Below are positions 8,830-20,684 of a stretch of DNA of 64,000 nt, one piece after another; the first letter of the stretch is position 1, and every line of letters starts with the position of its first letter. Under the pieces are notes generated by a model. It saw only the letters and a program-made list of their open reading frames with translations, had not been told where the DNA came from and did not search any database. Position numbers and translations under genes: made by a program. The stretch is taken from NCBI GenBank assembly GCA_950022295.1, contig OX465595.1:118732270-118796269 (forward strand). Direction: 5' to 3'. This DNA comes from Bromus sterilis. Lineage: Eukaryota; Streptophyta; Magnoliopsida; Poales; Poaceae.

Positions 8830-10057
8830 CATGAAGAAATAGGACCGTTGGACGCATTATCTCTCCTCTAAAAACATGTTTTAATTTTATTGTTCTTTTT
8901 TTTGAATCATTGATATCTTTGAACCAGATCTCAGCTTTTGAATCTTTTATATATTTCAATTCATATCGACAAGACCTTTAGAACAAGATCAATCTTGAAC
9001 ATATTCAAATGGTTTTAATTTTCACTAATTTTAAAACCCGATCTTACTAATTTTAAAAAAGTAATATCACTATATTAAAAATTTATTTCACTCATAAAAA
9101 TAATATTTTGGTAATTTAAAAAACTGGGTTCACTCATTCCAAATCAATTTAGAAAATATTTCACTCATTTCAAAAAAACTTTTTCTTTCAAGTAAGTGAA
9201 AATGATTTCACCGAAGCGTGAAATAACATAGCTGGAATTTATTCAATTAAAAAACACTCATTTAATAAAATAGATTTTATCCATCTTAAAAATATTGTCT
9301 TAAGATGAAAGAGATATTTTTGTAAATGTGTGAACTAATTTTCTCCTCAAATATGTGAGTTTCAGTGATGTGAAGTTGGGAAACGTGACTAGTAATAAAA
9401 AATAAATAGATTTCACTTTTATTGTGATTGTAAAAAATGTTTACATCGAAATAGTATGTGAAAGTGATATCTTAGATATGGGAAACAAATTGTTTCAAAT
9501 TTAAGATAGTGAAACCGATATCTTACAACATATGTGAAAGCAATTTTTTACAAAATATGTGAACTAGATTATAAAACAGATTTCATTCATTAAAAAACCC
9601 TTATATCACTCAATTAAAAATGATTTTCACTCGGTTAAAAATAATAATTTCACTCATTTAAAAAAAGTGTTTTGGACTTAATGAAATATATTTTGTAATT
9701 TGATTGATTTTGCATATTTGGTTAATATATATATCACAAATATCAGATTCACGTAACAATTTCTCCAATCCATGAGTGAAATTGAAACATTGAAATTTAA
9801 ATGTGTTTGGAATGTATCTAATATTGGTCGTGTTCTAAAAGCCTTGGCGACATGAATTTAAATATATAATTTTTTTCAAAAATGGAAGTATAATTTAAAA
9901 GATATGAACGATTGAAATTTTTAAACATAAAATAAAATGCAAGAATTTGCTGGAACCGAGAGGATAAGGGATTGTTCTTTTCTTGCAGATGCACTGTTCA
10001 TGAAACCCAGCCATACATTTTTATGATATAAACACTTACAAGAGTATAGATGTGAAA
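8830..10057. other. AT-rich DNA with recurring TTTCACTCA words
   Basis: No gene is seen. The word TTTCACTCA, or a one-base variant, recurs near 9086, 9129, 9160, 9255, 9581, 9606, 9624 and 9649. It is usually followed by an A-rich string. Between 9581 and 9668 the spacing is about 20-25 bp, which looks like a decayed tandem array. Confidence 0.55.
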
Positions 10058-10062
10058 CCTGA

Positions 10063-13000
10063 TGTAACACCTCGGGTGTCACGTTACAATAATCACCTTT
10101 GGCTAATGCCAATTCACTGTGATTATCATGTATTAATCACCCTTGATCAAGTTGAGCTCAAAGTCATACCCAATTGAATTTTCAAAACAATGTGGAAATT
10201 AAACTTGACCCAAAAATGTGCAGACAATTATTTTAAATGCCTAAAAGTTAGTAGATCACTATACCATGGTAATAGATATTTAATGTAGCCTTTGAATAAT
10301 TTAAACAAATCAAAACAGAGCCAAAAAAGCCACATTTACTTATTGCATATTCAAATGAAATACTAAAAGAATTTATTTAATCCCCAAACTTTTTGTGGCA
10401 TCCCTATAAGATGCAACACAAATGTGGGAACAAGTTTAACACTTGGAAAAAATCCAAATGATAGCAAATAAAATATAACAGAGAATAAAAACAAAACAAA
10501 AACAACAAAAGGCAGAAAACCTAAACTACGCTCAGGGGCAAGCCCCCCTCCCCTCTCGTTGTGGCCCAGCCCAGCCCAGCCCTTCCTCTACCTTTGTTCA
10601 TGGGGGTGTGGTGGCAAGCATCCCACGGCCAGCCACGCCCCCATCGTCGTGGCGGCCATCCCGTCGTCATCGGTAGAGATAAGCCCCCCCGCACCCCGAG
10701 CCCCTCCCACAAACCGTAGCCTCCCTCCCATTTTCCCCATTGTGCCCCCTGGCTCGGGTCCGAGCTAGGTCGAGCCCGCGGTCTCCATCGTGTTGCGTCC
10801 GCGCGGCCAACAGCCATCGGGGGACGGGCCACCGTGTCCTCGCGCCTCCTCGGCGACTTCTCCTTCCCCCATGCGCTTCGAATCGGGCTGGGCAGCCCTG
10901 CCAGCCACGAACTCGAGCTCCTCCCCGCCATGGATCATCGAGCTCGCCAGCGTCGATTCGCTCCACCTACTGCTCCTAAGCCTAACGCTGGCCTCCGTGT
11001 GCCTCTCCGGTGAGCCACCGTACCGAATCCCCCCTTCCCCCTCTCAGTTCGGTCCCCGTGGCCGCCATGCCCGTGCTCGGGCCGCTGTCGTGCTCGCCAT
11101 GGCCAGAGCACTTGCTCGTCGCGCTCTGCCTCGCGCACGGCCGCGCCCAGTGCGCCTCGTGGCCGCCCAGCGCGTCTCCTTGCCGCGCCCCGTGCTTGCC
11201 CTCGCCCAGCCGCACCTCCGCGCACGCGCCGCCTGCGTGTTGTCGCCGCTGCAGCTGCTAGCCACGGCCGGCCATGGCTGTGAGCAATGGTGTGGCTGGC
11301 TAGCCACTGGCCATTGGGACCCGCCCAACCTATTAAGTACCTAAGCACAATGTTAAGATACCCCCTATTAAACAACCTTAGTCTCTGACTGCTGGGCCCC
11401 ATACACCTCTAATTAACCAGCAGATAAAATAGATGTGGATAACCGAGTCTATTACAAGTGGGCCCAAGGCCAGTAGTTAGTTTAAATAAAGATTGTTTAA
11501 CTATATGTCTGTATGACAAGTGGGCCCTGCCCCTGGTTAAATTAATCTATTAAAAACCTTTCCTCTATGACATGTGGATCCACTAATATTTAATCTCCAT
11601 TTTTAGTTAAAAAACATAGACAGTCTATGACAGGCCTGGCCCACTGGTCAGATCTGACTAGTCAAAATTACTGTTGTGCATAATGTTGCCTTTTAATATT
11701 AAAGTAATTCCAGAAATTCTATAAAATAATTTAAACTATAGAAATTAATATCTTTTAAATCGTATGTTAGATGGAAAAACTTTATACATGAAAATTGATC
11801 AGAAAAATATAACGGATAAGAATACATCACCCGCATAACCACCACACCCCTCTAACATGCCGAACTGGGAACATTTCCCCTCCGGTTCATCTGTTTGTCA
11901 GACGACCGAAGCTGGTAAAACTTTCCGGGTGAAAATGTTCTAAAAATAAAAGCTGTTTAGAATGGATCAACGAGCACGGATACACTATCCACATGTCTGC
12001 CAGATGTCTCTAACACTACATACATGGAACCTACCCCTCCGGATCATCTTTCCGGTAATCAACCGATACTGATGAGTCATCCCCGGATAAATTACCGCTC
12101 TGCCTACAATACTTAACACCACGTTAAACATCGTGTACAATTCAATTGCCATGTCATTTTCTGTGTTTGCATTGTGTGCATTGTATTTATTGTTTCTTCC
12201 CCCCCACCTTATTCTCCGGTAGACCCCGCTACTGCCACCGACTACAACGCTGCTAAGTACGACTACAGCGTCGAAGACCGTACCCCTACTGCCGAGCTTC
12301 CATGCAAGAAGTGCCCCTTCACCTCTTCCAGATATCACCTATCTATCTATATTTATCTGTTGCACTAGGCATTGCTGCTGCTATGTTACATTCCTATTCA
12401 TTGCATAGTCTGTCATTGTCGCCCTTGATGTACCTTCCTTATCCTATGCTGCCTAGTATATAAATATAATATTCAGCAGTTAGCCCTGCGCAATGTTAGT
12501 CAACTAGGTTTAGTAATCGGGTCGCGAGCACTCTGGGGAGTGAACGCGAAACACGAAAGATTTAAATTGCTGCAACAGATACGGTACAGAACAGACGCCC
12601 AAGGGAGCCACAACGGCGAGACTCTGTCGAGTCGCTTCAAGTTTGACTTACGAGTGGATGGACTCGTATTTCACTCTCGTCGCCGTCTCGGTAGCGAAGC
12701 ACCACCGGGGTGATATGAGGATATTCCTCTTTCGTTCATTCCTGCTAATGTCTCTGTCGAACCACTTCAAGTGTACCATCGAGGGTGTTTCCTTTTGGGG
12801 TATGCTAGCCTCGGTGGGGCATTCCCTAACAAGGTGTACGCCAACCTAGAGATCCATGCATTGTAGTGTAACAGAATTACACCCCTGCAGGGAAGATTAA
12901 TCTATTCGAATAGCCGTGTCCACGATAACAGGACGCTTTATACTGAAGCCAGATCCTACTACTACAAGCTACTACTATTGAGCTGTTGGTTTCGGGTTTT

Positions 13001-13730
13001 CTTCCTCGCAGGGAAGTCGAGGAAGTGATCTCGGAGGCATTGATAATTATTACAACTTACTATTATAAAATGCCGCAGCTACTTCTGTTGCATTGTTACT
13101 TTAAGCTTTATGTATAACTGTTGGCTATCCTCTTCTTGTGCTTCAAGAATCTTCGGAAGATGCTAGTCTTCGATAGGCCTACCATATTCCCTCATACCCT
13201 GGTACTTCTATCATATAGTCCACTATACAGCCTCTTCATCCATTTTGATACAAGTGCATAAATGCTTAGTAGCCTGGGTTTAAGTCGCGCTAAGTATGCT
13301 AGATACTCACCCTTGATTTATTTTCCCATTTGTTTTATATACCTGGATTGCTGCAACCAGACGTTGGCGCCTAGGAGCAGGAGTACCCCGGAGGCGTCTA
13401 CTACGACGTCGAGTTCTCCATCGACCAGGAGTAGTTCGGAGGTTCCAGGAAGGAGGCCTCGCCTTTTCGATCGAGTGGTTGATTATTTGTGCTAGCCTTC
13501 TCAAGGCAAATCATGTGTAGTTTGTGTTTGTACTCAGATACTTTTGCTTCCGCTAATTTTGTGCTCTCAAGCTGTTGTATTCGAGGCCTCGTGTCCCCTG
13601 GCTTGTATTATACAACTTGTATTATTTTATTTGTAGAGTTGTGTTGTGATATCTTACGTGAGTACCTGATCTCGATCGTGTACCTTGCGTGTATGATTAC
13701 TATACATGATCGAAAATCGGGGGCGTCACA
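10063..13730 (+). mobile_element. Solo LTR of a chromodomain-type Gypsy family
   Basis: The sequence starts TGTAACACC and ends GGGGGCGTCACA, and is flanked by a perfect 5-bp direct repeat CCTGA (10058-10062 and 13731-13735). Its 3,668 bp align in order with the LTRs of the Gypsy element at 19820-54741. Shared blocks include the opening, the ACTTTATACATG(A/G)AAATTGATCAGAAAAAT block, the CTACTACGACGTCGAGTTC block and the closing TGTATGATTACTRTACA-type block. No internal domain is present, so this is the product of LTR-LTR recombination. It is a diverged subfamily. The intact TSD shows the locus was not otherwise rearranged. GC-rich open frames inside it (10790-11344 and others) are not genes. 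Confidence 0.9.
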
Positions 13731-13779
13731 CCTGATGCCTACTGAAATCAAAAAATTGTCAAAGAAAATATAAGGGATA

Positions 13780-13834
13780 CTCCATTCGTTCTATAAAATA
13801 AAACCATGATAAAAAATTTATGAAACGAAGGGAT
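13780..13834. mobile_element. Very short Stowaway-like MITE remnant
   Basis: TA|CTCCATTCGTTC at 13778-13791 faces GAAACGAAGGGA at 13822-13833, with TA after it. The termini are imperfect inverted repeats of Stowaway type and the element is about 55 bp, so it would be an internally deleted copy. Confidence 0.4.
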
Positions 13835-15240
13835 TATGAATTACGTGCAACTGAATACATTGATATAGTCATGGGATGATGAAACACGCTCACCATCAAT
13901 ATTGCAAATATGGGTGTCAGGCCACAAACGTCCGGCCTTTCTAGCTGCAAACCTTGAATCAATCACACACTCAGCTTGTGGCGTAATAGCTTTTCTAGTT
14001 TTTTTAAACGATCACTGGAGGAAGAGATTTTCCATCTGAATATATTGCTTAAAGTAGCCATAATGACATTTGTTGATCCAGTTTATAAAAAAAAGGGGAT
14101 TGAAAACCTGAACAAATTGATCCCGTTTATGATAAAAACCAGACCGAAAACCATACAAGTGACGGAGGGAAAGACCAAGAGAAATTGTACACCCAAGAAA
14201 AATCACGACCTAGCTAGCAAACTTAAGGGCCATCACCACGAGTAAAATAGTAGATGTGGGATACCGTCGAAGGATCGCAATGCCCAAACTTAGCAAGCAG
14301 CCTGGATCACCGCACCGGCGTGCGTATCAAACCCTACGGCACCACTTGGGAGGGACGCTCCTCCATGGAAATTCGGTACGATTAGGAAGTTGGGGAGGAG
14401 TCTTGCATCATCATAGAGCAAAGATGAACCGAGACATGACCATGAGCACGAAGCTCGCTGCAACACAATAGCAACCAAGGAGGATCTTGAGCATACAGAG
14501 CAACAGAAGCGACACCAAAGAACACCACCAAAGACAAGCACACAAGAAGCAACTGGTGGGGCAACAGTACCACATACCATCGTCGACTCCAACCACCGAC
14601 CGCACCACCATCACCATCAAATCCGCACGAGTAAGCACCCCACAATGACTAAGAATATCCTTAGATGATGCCTTCAAGAAGGAAGGCGACGCGGAGGCAA
14701 AACCATCATGGGTTTCCCGGAGTCCCGCCGCCAGCTCCGGCCGGAGTAGAGCTTACGCTCAAGTGACCAGACCCCCTCTCCAACGGACCAGTAGACCACG
14801 GATGATTGCAACCTGCACCACCATCAAGCACATACCATGGCACCCCCATCATCGCCCATGGCCAGAGTCGGGCCGCTGAAGACCAGGTCCAATCGGATCC
14901 AGCCAAACCCACACCAAACCATCGTCCTGCCGCGCCCAACCATCACGACGCCAACATGACCATGCCGAGTCACTCGAATAGCGCAGCGAAGCCGCCCGTG
15001 CAACAACCATGGTGCATGAAGTCGCCTCAGATGCGAATGCGCCACACGTTAGATCCACGACCTCTTGTGCTAACCGGTGGCAGCACGCAAGCAGCCACAT
15101 CTGCGCCACCGAGACGCGCACCCATGCTGACACTGAGCCATCAAGGCCCGGTGAAGCCCAAGCAAGCCCACATCTGAGGCAGGCTCCCACGAGTGCATGC
15201 GTCCCGCGCCACCCACCACTACGCGAGAAGCAGGCTAAAG
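13835..15240. other. Unassigned stretch upstream of the LINE
   Basis: I recognise no protein-coding segment here. From about 14240 to 15180 the DNA is GC-richer, with CACCA/CATCACC-rich text and several short open frames on both strands, none with recognisable domains. It may be the 5' UTR of the LINE, an older repeat, or part of both. A 14-bp word ATAGCTTTTCTAGT at 13986-13999 recurs at 55813-55826 beyond the LINE 3' end. Confidence 0.4.
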
Positions 15241-15416
15241 GGTGTGAGAGCTCCCCTCTAGTTAGGGTTTATCGTCTCGCCGACTCGGGCGGCGATTCTT
15301 TTTCCGATGTTCAAGTTTTGATCTCGAGGGTCTTGGATGGCGATTCTCTCTTCGTTTTGGTTCACCTCTAATCTGTTGAGGGTTCCCTGCTTCGAGCGCT
15401 GAAGCGCCTGGGGCTG

Positions 15417-16553
15417 ATGGCCGCGCAAGGGTCTACCCAGCGATCGTCGGCTTCAGGGAAGGCTGGGGAAGATGGGCGCAAGGATGATCTACAGGAGATG
15501 TTGAGCCAATTTGGAATCCATGAGGATGATCTCGATGATGTGGTTTTCGAGGATCATGTGGAGGAGGTGGAGCAGACCGCACAATGGCTGGCGGTGGTTA
15601 GGGTTTATACCAAGAAGCCTTACAGCCAAGCAGCTTTTTTCAGAAGCATGAGGGCGGCATGGGATCTGTCGAGGGATACTAGATTCAGACCGCTGGAGAA
15701 TAATCTGCACTCCATCAGGTTTAGGTGTTTGGCGGAGTGGGAAAAATCTATGGAAGGAGGACCTTGGAATTTTAGAGGATACCCAGTGCTGATCGCAGAG
15801 TATGATGGTTTCACCAAGCCCTCAAATATCAATCTCAATTTCTTTGAATGTTGGCTGCAGATACACAACCTGCCAGATGTTTTCTACCCTTTGATCAAAG
15901 CGCTTGCATCTAAAGCTGGGGAGTTCTTATCTGCGGAACCGGCCTCTCATGAATTTTCTGGCAACTTTTTTAGGGTGAAAATCTGAATTGATGTGCGGAA
16001 GCCGCTGCGAAACCATGTTTCAATAATAAAGGGGGGCAGGAGGGAAATATTTCTGGTCAAATACGAGAGACTCCCCGATTGGTGTGCTGTCTGTGGTTGC
16101 TTTGGTCACGTGTATAAGGAACGCGACAATGGGGTTCACCCTCAAAGTGCGCTCATCTATAAGAATCTCAGGGCCGAGTGGTTCTTCAGGAATTGGGATA
16201 GTGAAGCTGGAAGCCGCAAAGAAGGAGGAAACATAATCCTGAGCAAAGACCAGTTGGGGGATGAGCTACGTGGTACGGGAGGTGATTCAGAGATGACTGA
16301 GGCTGACAATACCAAGAAAAGAATCCCAGAGGCAAAAGATGATCTTGGAGATTCTTCGGAGAACATCCCTAAAGCAAATCTTGCTGCTTCCGATGACATC
16401 CCAATGAATGACGTTCCCCCAAGTCCTCCCCCTAAGCATGATCCAAAGCGTACCAGGACAGGGCTGACTGATCCGAAACTAAAGAGATCTAGTGACAAGA
16501 ATCCAACTGTTAAATCGGCGGGCCTCCCGGAGGGGCACCGCCGGTCGCAATGA
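15417..16553 (+). pseudogene. LINE ORF1, gag-like (DUF4283 plus zinc knuckle)
   Basis: The frame from ATG 15417 runs to 16553 with one internal TGA at 15984-15986. The first part has the DUF4283 pattern (KPYSQAAFFRSMRAAW, WEKSMEGGPWNFRGYPVLI, WLQIHNLPDVFY). After the stop comes IDVRKPLRNHVSI, then the knuckle CAVCGCFGHVYKER, where the fourth metal ligand is arginine instead of cysteine. The C-terminal third is acidic and disordered-looking. ORF1 proteins of this type bind RNA in the retrotransposition particle. The nonsense codon fits a CpG-type C-to-T change. Confidence 0.88.
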
Positions 16554-19500
16554 ATCTCTTAAGTTGGAGCTGTCGCGGTTTGGGTAACCCCGAGACAGTC
16601 CGTGAAGCGCGTGAATTCACCGCTAAATTTACCCAGTCTCTCTTTGGTTTGAGTGAGACACAGATCTCAAAGGAGAGGGCCGAAACTTGTGTGGGTCAGT
16701 TAGGTTTCGGCAAAGCTTTTGCGGTTGCTAGCTCTCGTGGAGTGGAGGTTTGGTGGTCTTCTGGAATGATGATGTGGACGTGGAAATTCGTAGTGCAAAC
16801 CTCTATCACATTGATACAGTGATAAAAGGTCTAGCTGAGGGTTTACTGAGAGTAACTTGGGTGTATGGAGAAGCTCAAGTGCTAGAAAGATATAGAACTT
16901 GGGATGATTTGAAACATATTGCTGGTGCTTCAGGCCTCCCGTGTCTGGCAATTGGCGACTTCAATAAGGTTTTACACCAGCACGAATTTTTGGGAGTGGG
17001 ATCACGGACTCAAACACAGATGGACGGGTTTCGTGATGCTTTGGACGTGTGTGGCCTGATGGACTTTGGCTGCAAAGGAAGCTGGTGAAATTTTGAGAAA
17101 AGGGTAGCTAGGGGTTCCTATACCCGAGCACGACGGGACAGAGGAGTAGCAGATAGTCAATGGGACGTCTTGCTTCCGATGGCTGAACTGGCAGAAGAGG
17201 CTTCTGCCTGTTCGGATCATCATCTGTTGCACCTATGTCTTGACTCGGGACAACCTCAGGCTAAGAAGAAAGTTTGGCGGTATGAGTGCATGTGGGAAAG
17301 GCATGATGAGTTCAAACAGCTTCTGAATGACCAGTGTGGAAAGGAGGGTAGCACTTCTACCGCCAGCGAACTGGGTGGCAAGTTGAATGATCTAGCTAAA
17401 CACCTTCACACGTGGGATAGAGTCACTTTTGGGAATGTGAAGGCGCAAATCCGGGCATTAAAACAAGAGGCAGATGTCCTCTTGAATATTCCGGGGAGAC
17501 TAGGTCCGTCGCATCGGGAGGTAAAGATCTGTGAGCTGCTTGTGGATCTATATCATCGTGAAGAAATCTTATACCTCCAGCGATCTAGGGTCGATTGGCT
17601 CACGACACGTGATCGCAACACTAAATTCTTCCATATTCGGGCTTCCATGCGGAGACGTAAGAACAAGATCAAAAATCTGCAAGATGAGCTTGGGCATATG
17701 GTCTCTGACGAAGGACAACTGGAGAATATGGCAACAAATTTCTACCGCAACATGTACACGTCTGAAGGGATTGTGGGCATTAATGCGGTTTTGGATACGG
17801 TCCCTGTAAAAATAACACATGACATGCAGGACCTCCTGGATGCACCCTACTCGCCGGAGGAAGTAAAGACGGCTTTGTTCCAGATGGTTGTGACGAAAGC
17901 GCCGGGGCCGGACGGCTTTCCTGCCCACTTCTTCCAATGCCATTGGGGTGTGTGCTCTGAGGAGGTGACATAGGTTGTTCTACAGATTGTTGAAGGTGTG
18001 GAGGACGCGACATCTATCAACAAGACTCTCCTGGTCCTTATTCCAAAGGTTAAAGATCATGTTTTACTTGCTCAGATTCGCCCGATAAGTCTTTGCAATG
18101 TTCTGTACAAGATAGCTTCGAAGGTGATTGCGAATCGTTTGAAGTTGGTTCTTCCAGAGATTATATCTAAAGAACAATCAGCTTTTGTTCCCGGTCGCTT
18201 GACCACGGATAACATCATAACTTATTATGAGTGTGTTCATTTTATGAAAAGAAAGACGGTTGTGGTGCACAGGCATGGGGCTTCGAAGTTGGACATGATG
18301 AAAGTGTATGATCGAGTGGAATGGTCTTATCTCCAGGCAATCTTGTTAAAGTTGGGGTTCTATCAAAAGTGGGTCTCAAAAATCATGGGGATGGTCAGCT
18401 CGGTGTCTTACAGTGTTATTTTCAATGGCAAGAAGTTGGAGGAATTCAAACCAACCAGAGGGCTTCGACAGGGAGGTCCTATATCCCCTTACTTGTTTCT
18501 TTTAGCAGCAGAGTGCCTTTCGTGCCTCTTAAACTCTCAGTTTCAGTCTCCCAATTTGGGTGGTATAAAGGTGGCTCCCTCGGCGCCAGCAATAAACCAC
18601 CTCCTTATTTGTGGATGACATCATGCTGTTATTTAAAGCAACCAGTGAAGGGGCTCATGAGGTTTCAAACCTATTGGAGACATATTGTAATGCTTCGGCT
18701 CAGCGAATTAATCCGGCGAAATCCACCATCTTCTTCAGTAAGGGATGCCCGGATCAGCTGAGAGGATAAATTAAGGAGATCCTCAATGTGCCAAATGAGA
18801 CTCTCAATGAGAAGTACTTGGGGATGCCTACGGATGTGGGCTCCTCGAAGAACGGAGCTTTCAAATACCTGAAGGAGAGACTTTGGTGCAAAGTAAAAGG
18901 TTGGCTTGAGAGACTATTTTCTTCGGCCGAGAAGGATGTACTTGTAAAGTCTGTAGCCCAAGCAGTACCGGTTTACTCCATGTCATGCTTTAAGCTCCCA
19001 AGAGGCCTCATTGAGCAACTTAACAAACTCATCAGACAATTTTTGTGGGGAGCAAAAGATGGGAAGAGAAAACCAGCCTGGGTGTCTTGGCGGAGATGAA
19101 AAAGCCAAAACAGATGGGGGGGTTGGGATTCAAGGATTTCCAACTCTTCAACTTGTCACTGCTAGCGCGTCAGGCATGGAGACTGCTAAAAAATCCGGAC
19201 GCGTTGGCGGCGCGCATGCTCAAGGAAATTTACTACCCTGACTCGGACATCCTTTTGGCAGCTCTTGGTAACCATCCTTCGCAGGTCTGGCGCTCAATCC
19301 TTGAGGGTCGTGACACGCTGCAGGTCGGACTAATAAAGAGGATTGGAAACGGTAGAGAGACTAGGATATGGGAGGATGCTTGGTTACCGAGGGAGGTGAA
19401 CATGAGGCCGGTCGTTTGCATGGCGGCGAACCCTCCTTTGTTTGTATATGAAATCATAGACTCGGTTACTGCATCTTGGAACAGAGAGCAAGTCGAACGT

Positions 19501-19819
19501 TTTTTCTTGACAGTGGACAGACAACTTATACTTGGTATCCCGCTGAGTACAAGGTATGCAGAAGATAGATGGGAATAGGCTCATGATAAGAAGGGGGTCT
19601 TCATAGTTAAATTAGCGTATCAATTGTTGGTCAGAACCAAACTTAGAAGGGAAGATTGTTAGAGCAAAGGCTAGAGCAATCTGATGGGGCTGGAGAGACA
19701 AGCCTCTGGAAGGAGTTGTGGGGCTGCAAAGTCCCGGAAAAATCTGTCATTTCATGTGGCGCTTGGCGAAACAATCGATTCCTACAGAAGATGTCAGAAA
19801 GAGGAGAAACATGGCACTG
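16550..19819 (+). pseudogene. LINE ORF2, first part: endonuclease, RT, start of zf-RVT
   Basis: ATG 16550 overlaps the ORF1 stop (ATGA). The endonuclease segment opens NLLSWSCRGLGNPETV and includes LPCLAIGDFNKV. A frameshift occurs near 16745 and stops at 17086-17088 and 17971-17973. The reverse transcriptase shows KAPGPDGFPAHFFQ (about 17900), QIRPISLCNVLYKIASKVIANR (18076-18140), QSAFVPGR, GLRQGGPISPYLF (about 18460-18500) and the catalytic FVDD at 18608-18619, reached after a frameshift near 18600. Further breaks lie near 18769, 19090, 19576 and 19660. The zf-RVT begins near 19690 and is cut by the Gypsy insertion. ORF2 supplies nicking and reverse-transcription activities in live copies; this one is dead. 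Confidence 0.9.
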
Positions 19820-20684
19820 TGTAACACCCTCACTGTCATGGAACAGTAATCACTATTGCTAATGATGATTACTATTGCTAAGTATCCCTTGATGATCATG
19901 ATTCAAATCAAATTCAAATTTCCTTGAGTTTGAGACTAAAAACAATGTGGCCAATATAAGTTCAACCATAAATTTTGCAACCATAGATTATATTGCTCAA
20001 ATCTATTGCTCTAGGCGAGCCCACCCCCGGCCCATCTCCCCTTCCCCCACCAGCCCAACTCGCCCGGCCCAACCCCACTTATCCCCTACCCCTCGCACTG
20101 CTCACCATGCATGGCGGCCATCCCACGGCCGGCCACGCCGTGGACACGCCGTGGCCACCATAGGTGGATCGCCGGCAGGAATAAGGCCCCGAGGCCACCC
20201 TGCCCTCCCCGTCGCCCTAACCCTAGCCGCCTCCCTCCATTTCCCCTCCCGCTACCCCTCGCCCCGTCATCTTCTACCTCGAGCCGAGACCGCCATGGCC
20301 ACGGATCGATGAACCCGCGTGGCCAACGCCACTCCCAGCCCCCACAACCACGTCCAGTGAACTCGCAGCCGACGTCTTTGTCTCCATGCAGAAGAGGGGG
20401 AGCCCAGAGCCACCACAACGCCCGGAATCATCGTCTTCGTCTTCCTCTGGCGGCCGGGATCGCCAGCAAATTGCCGCCGCACCAGACCGTCTCCGAGCCA
20501 GCCGTTTGCACCGTCGTGATCACGGTGAGCAATCTCACCATCTCCAACCGCCCGTTGACGCCCGATTAGCCTAGAGCAAAAACCCCTCTTTTAGTTTCTC
20601 CGGCCGCCGCTGCTCGTCATCGTAGCCATGCACACAGGCCACCCCAACAAACGCTTTTGGCATGCATGAGTTGCTTCTGGTCTG
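19820..20684 (+). repeat. Gypsy (Tekay-type) 5' LTR, part 1
   Basis: Matches 50626-51739 of the 3' LTR but lacks about 290 bp: the text jumps near 19970-20015 relative to 50776-51105. It ends at the GTCTG target (20680-20684) of the inserted pol-less Gypsy. In the 3' LTR the corresponding GGTCTGCACTTCC is uninterrupted, which fixes the insertion point to the base. Confidence 0.9.

Noticed and set aside
10521..11402. Arg/Pro-rich open frames on both strands inside the solo LTR
   Set aside because: They lie within an LTR with clear ends and TSD. Frames are open on several strands at once, as expected of GC-rich non-coding sequence, and no domain is recognisable.
13835..15240. A host gene upstream of the LINE
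   Set aside because: Several short frames exist on both strands, but none shows a domain, splice-consistent chain or codon bias. I left it unassigned.
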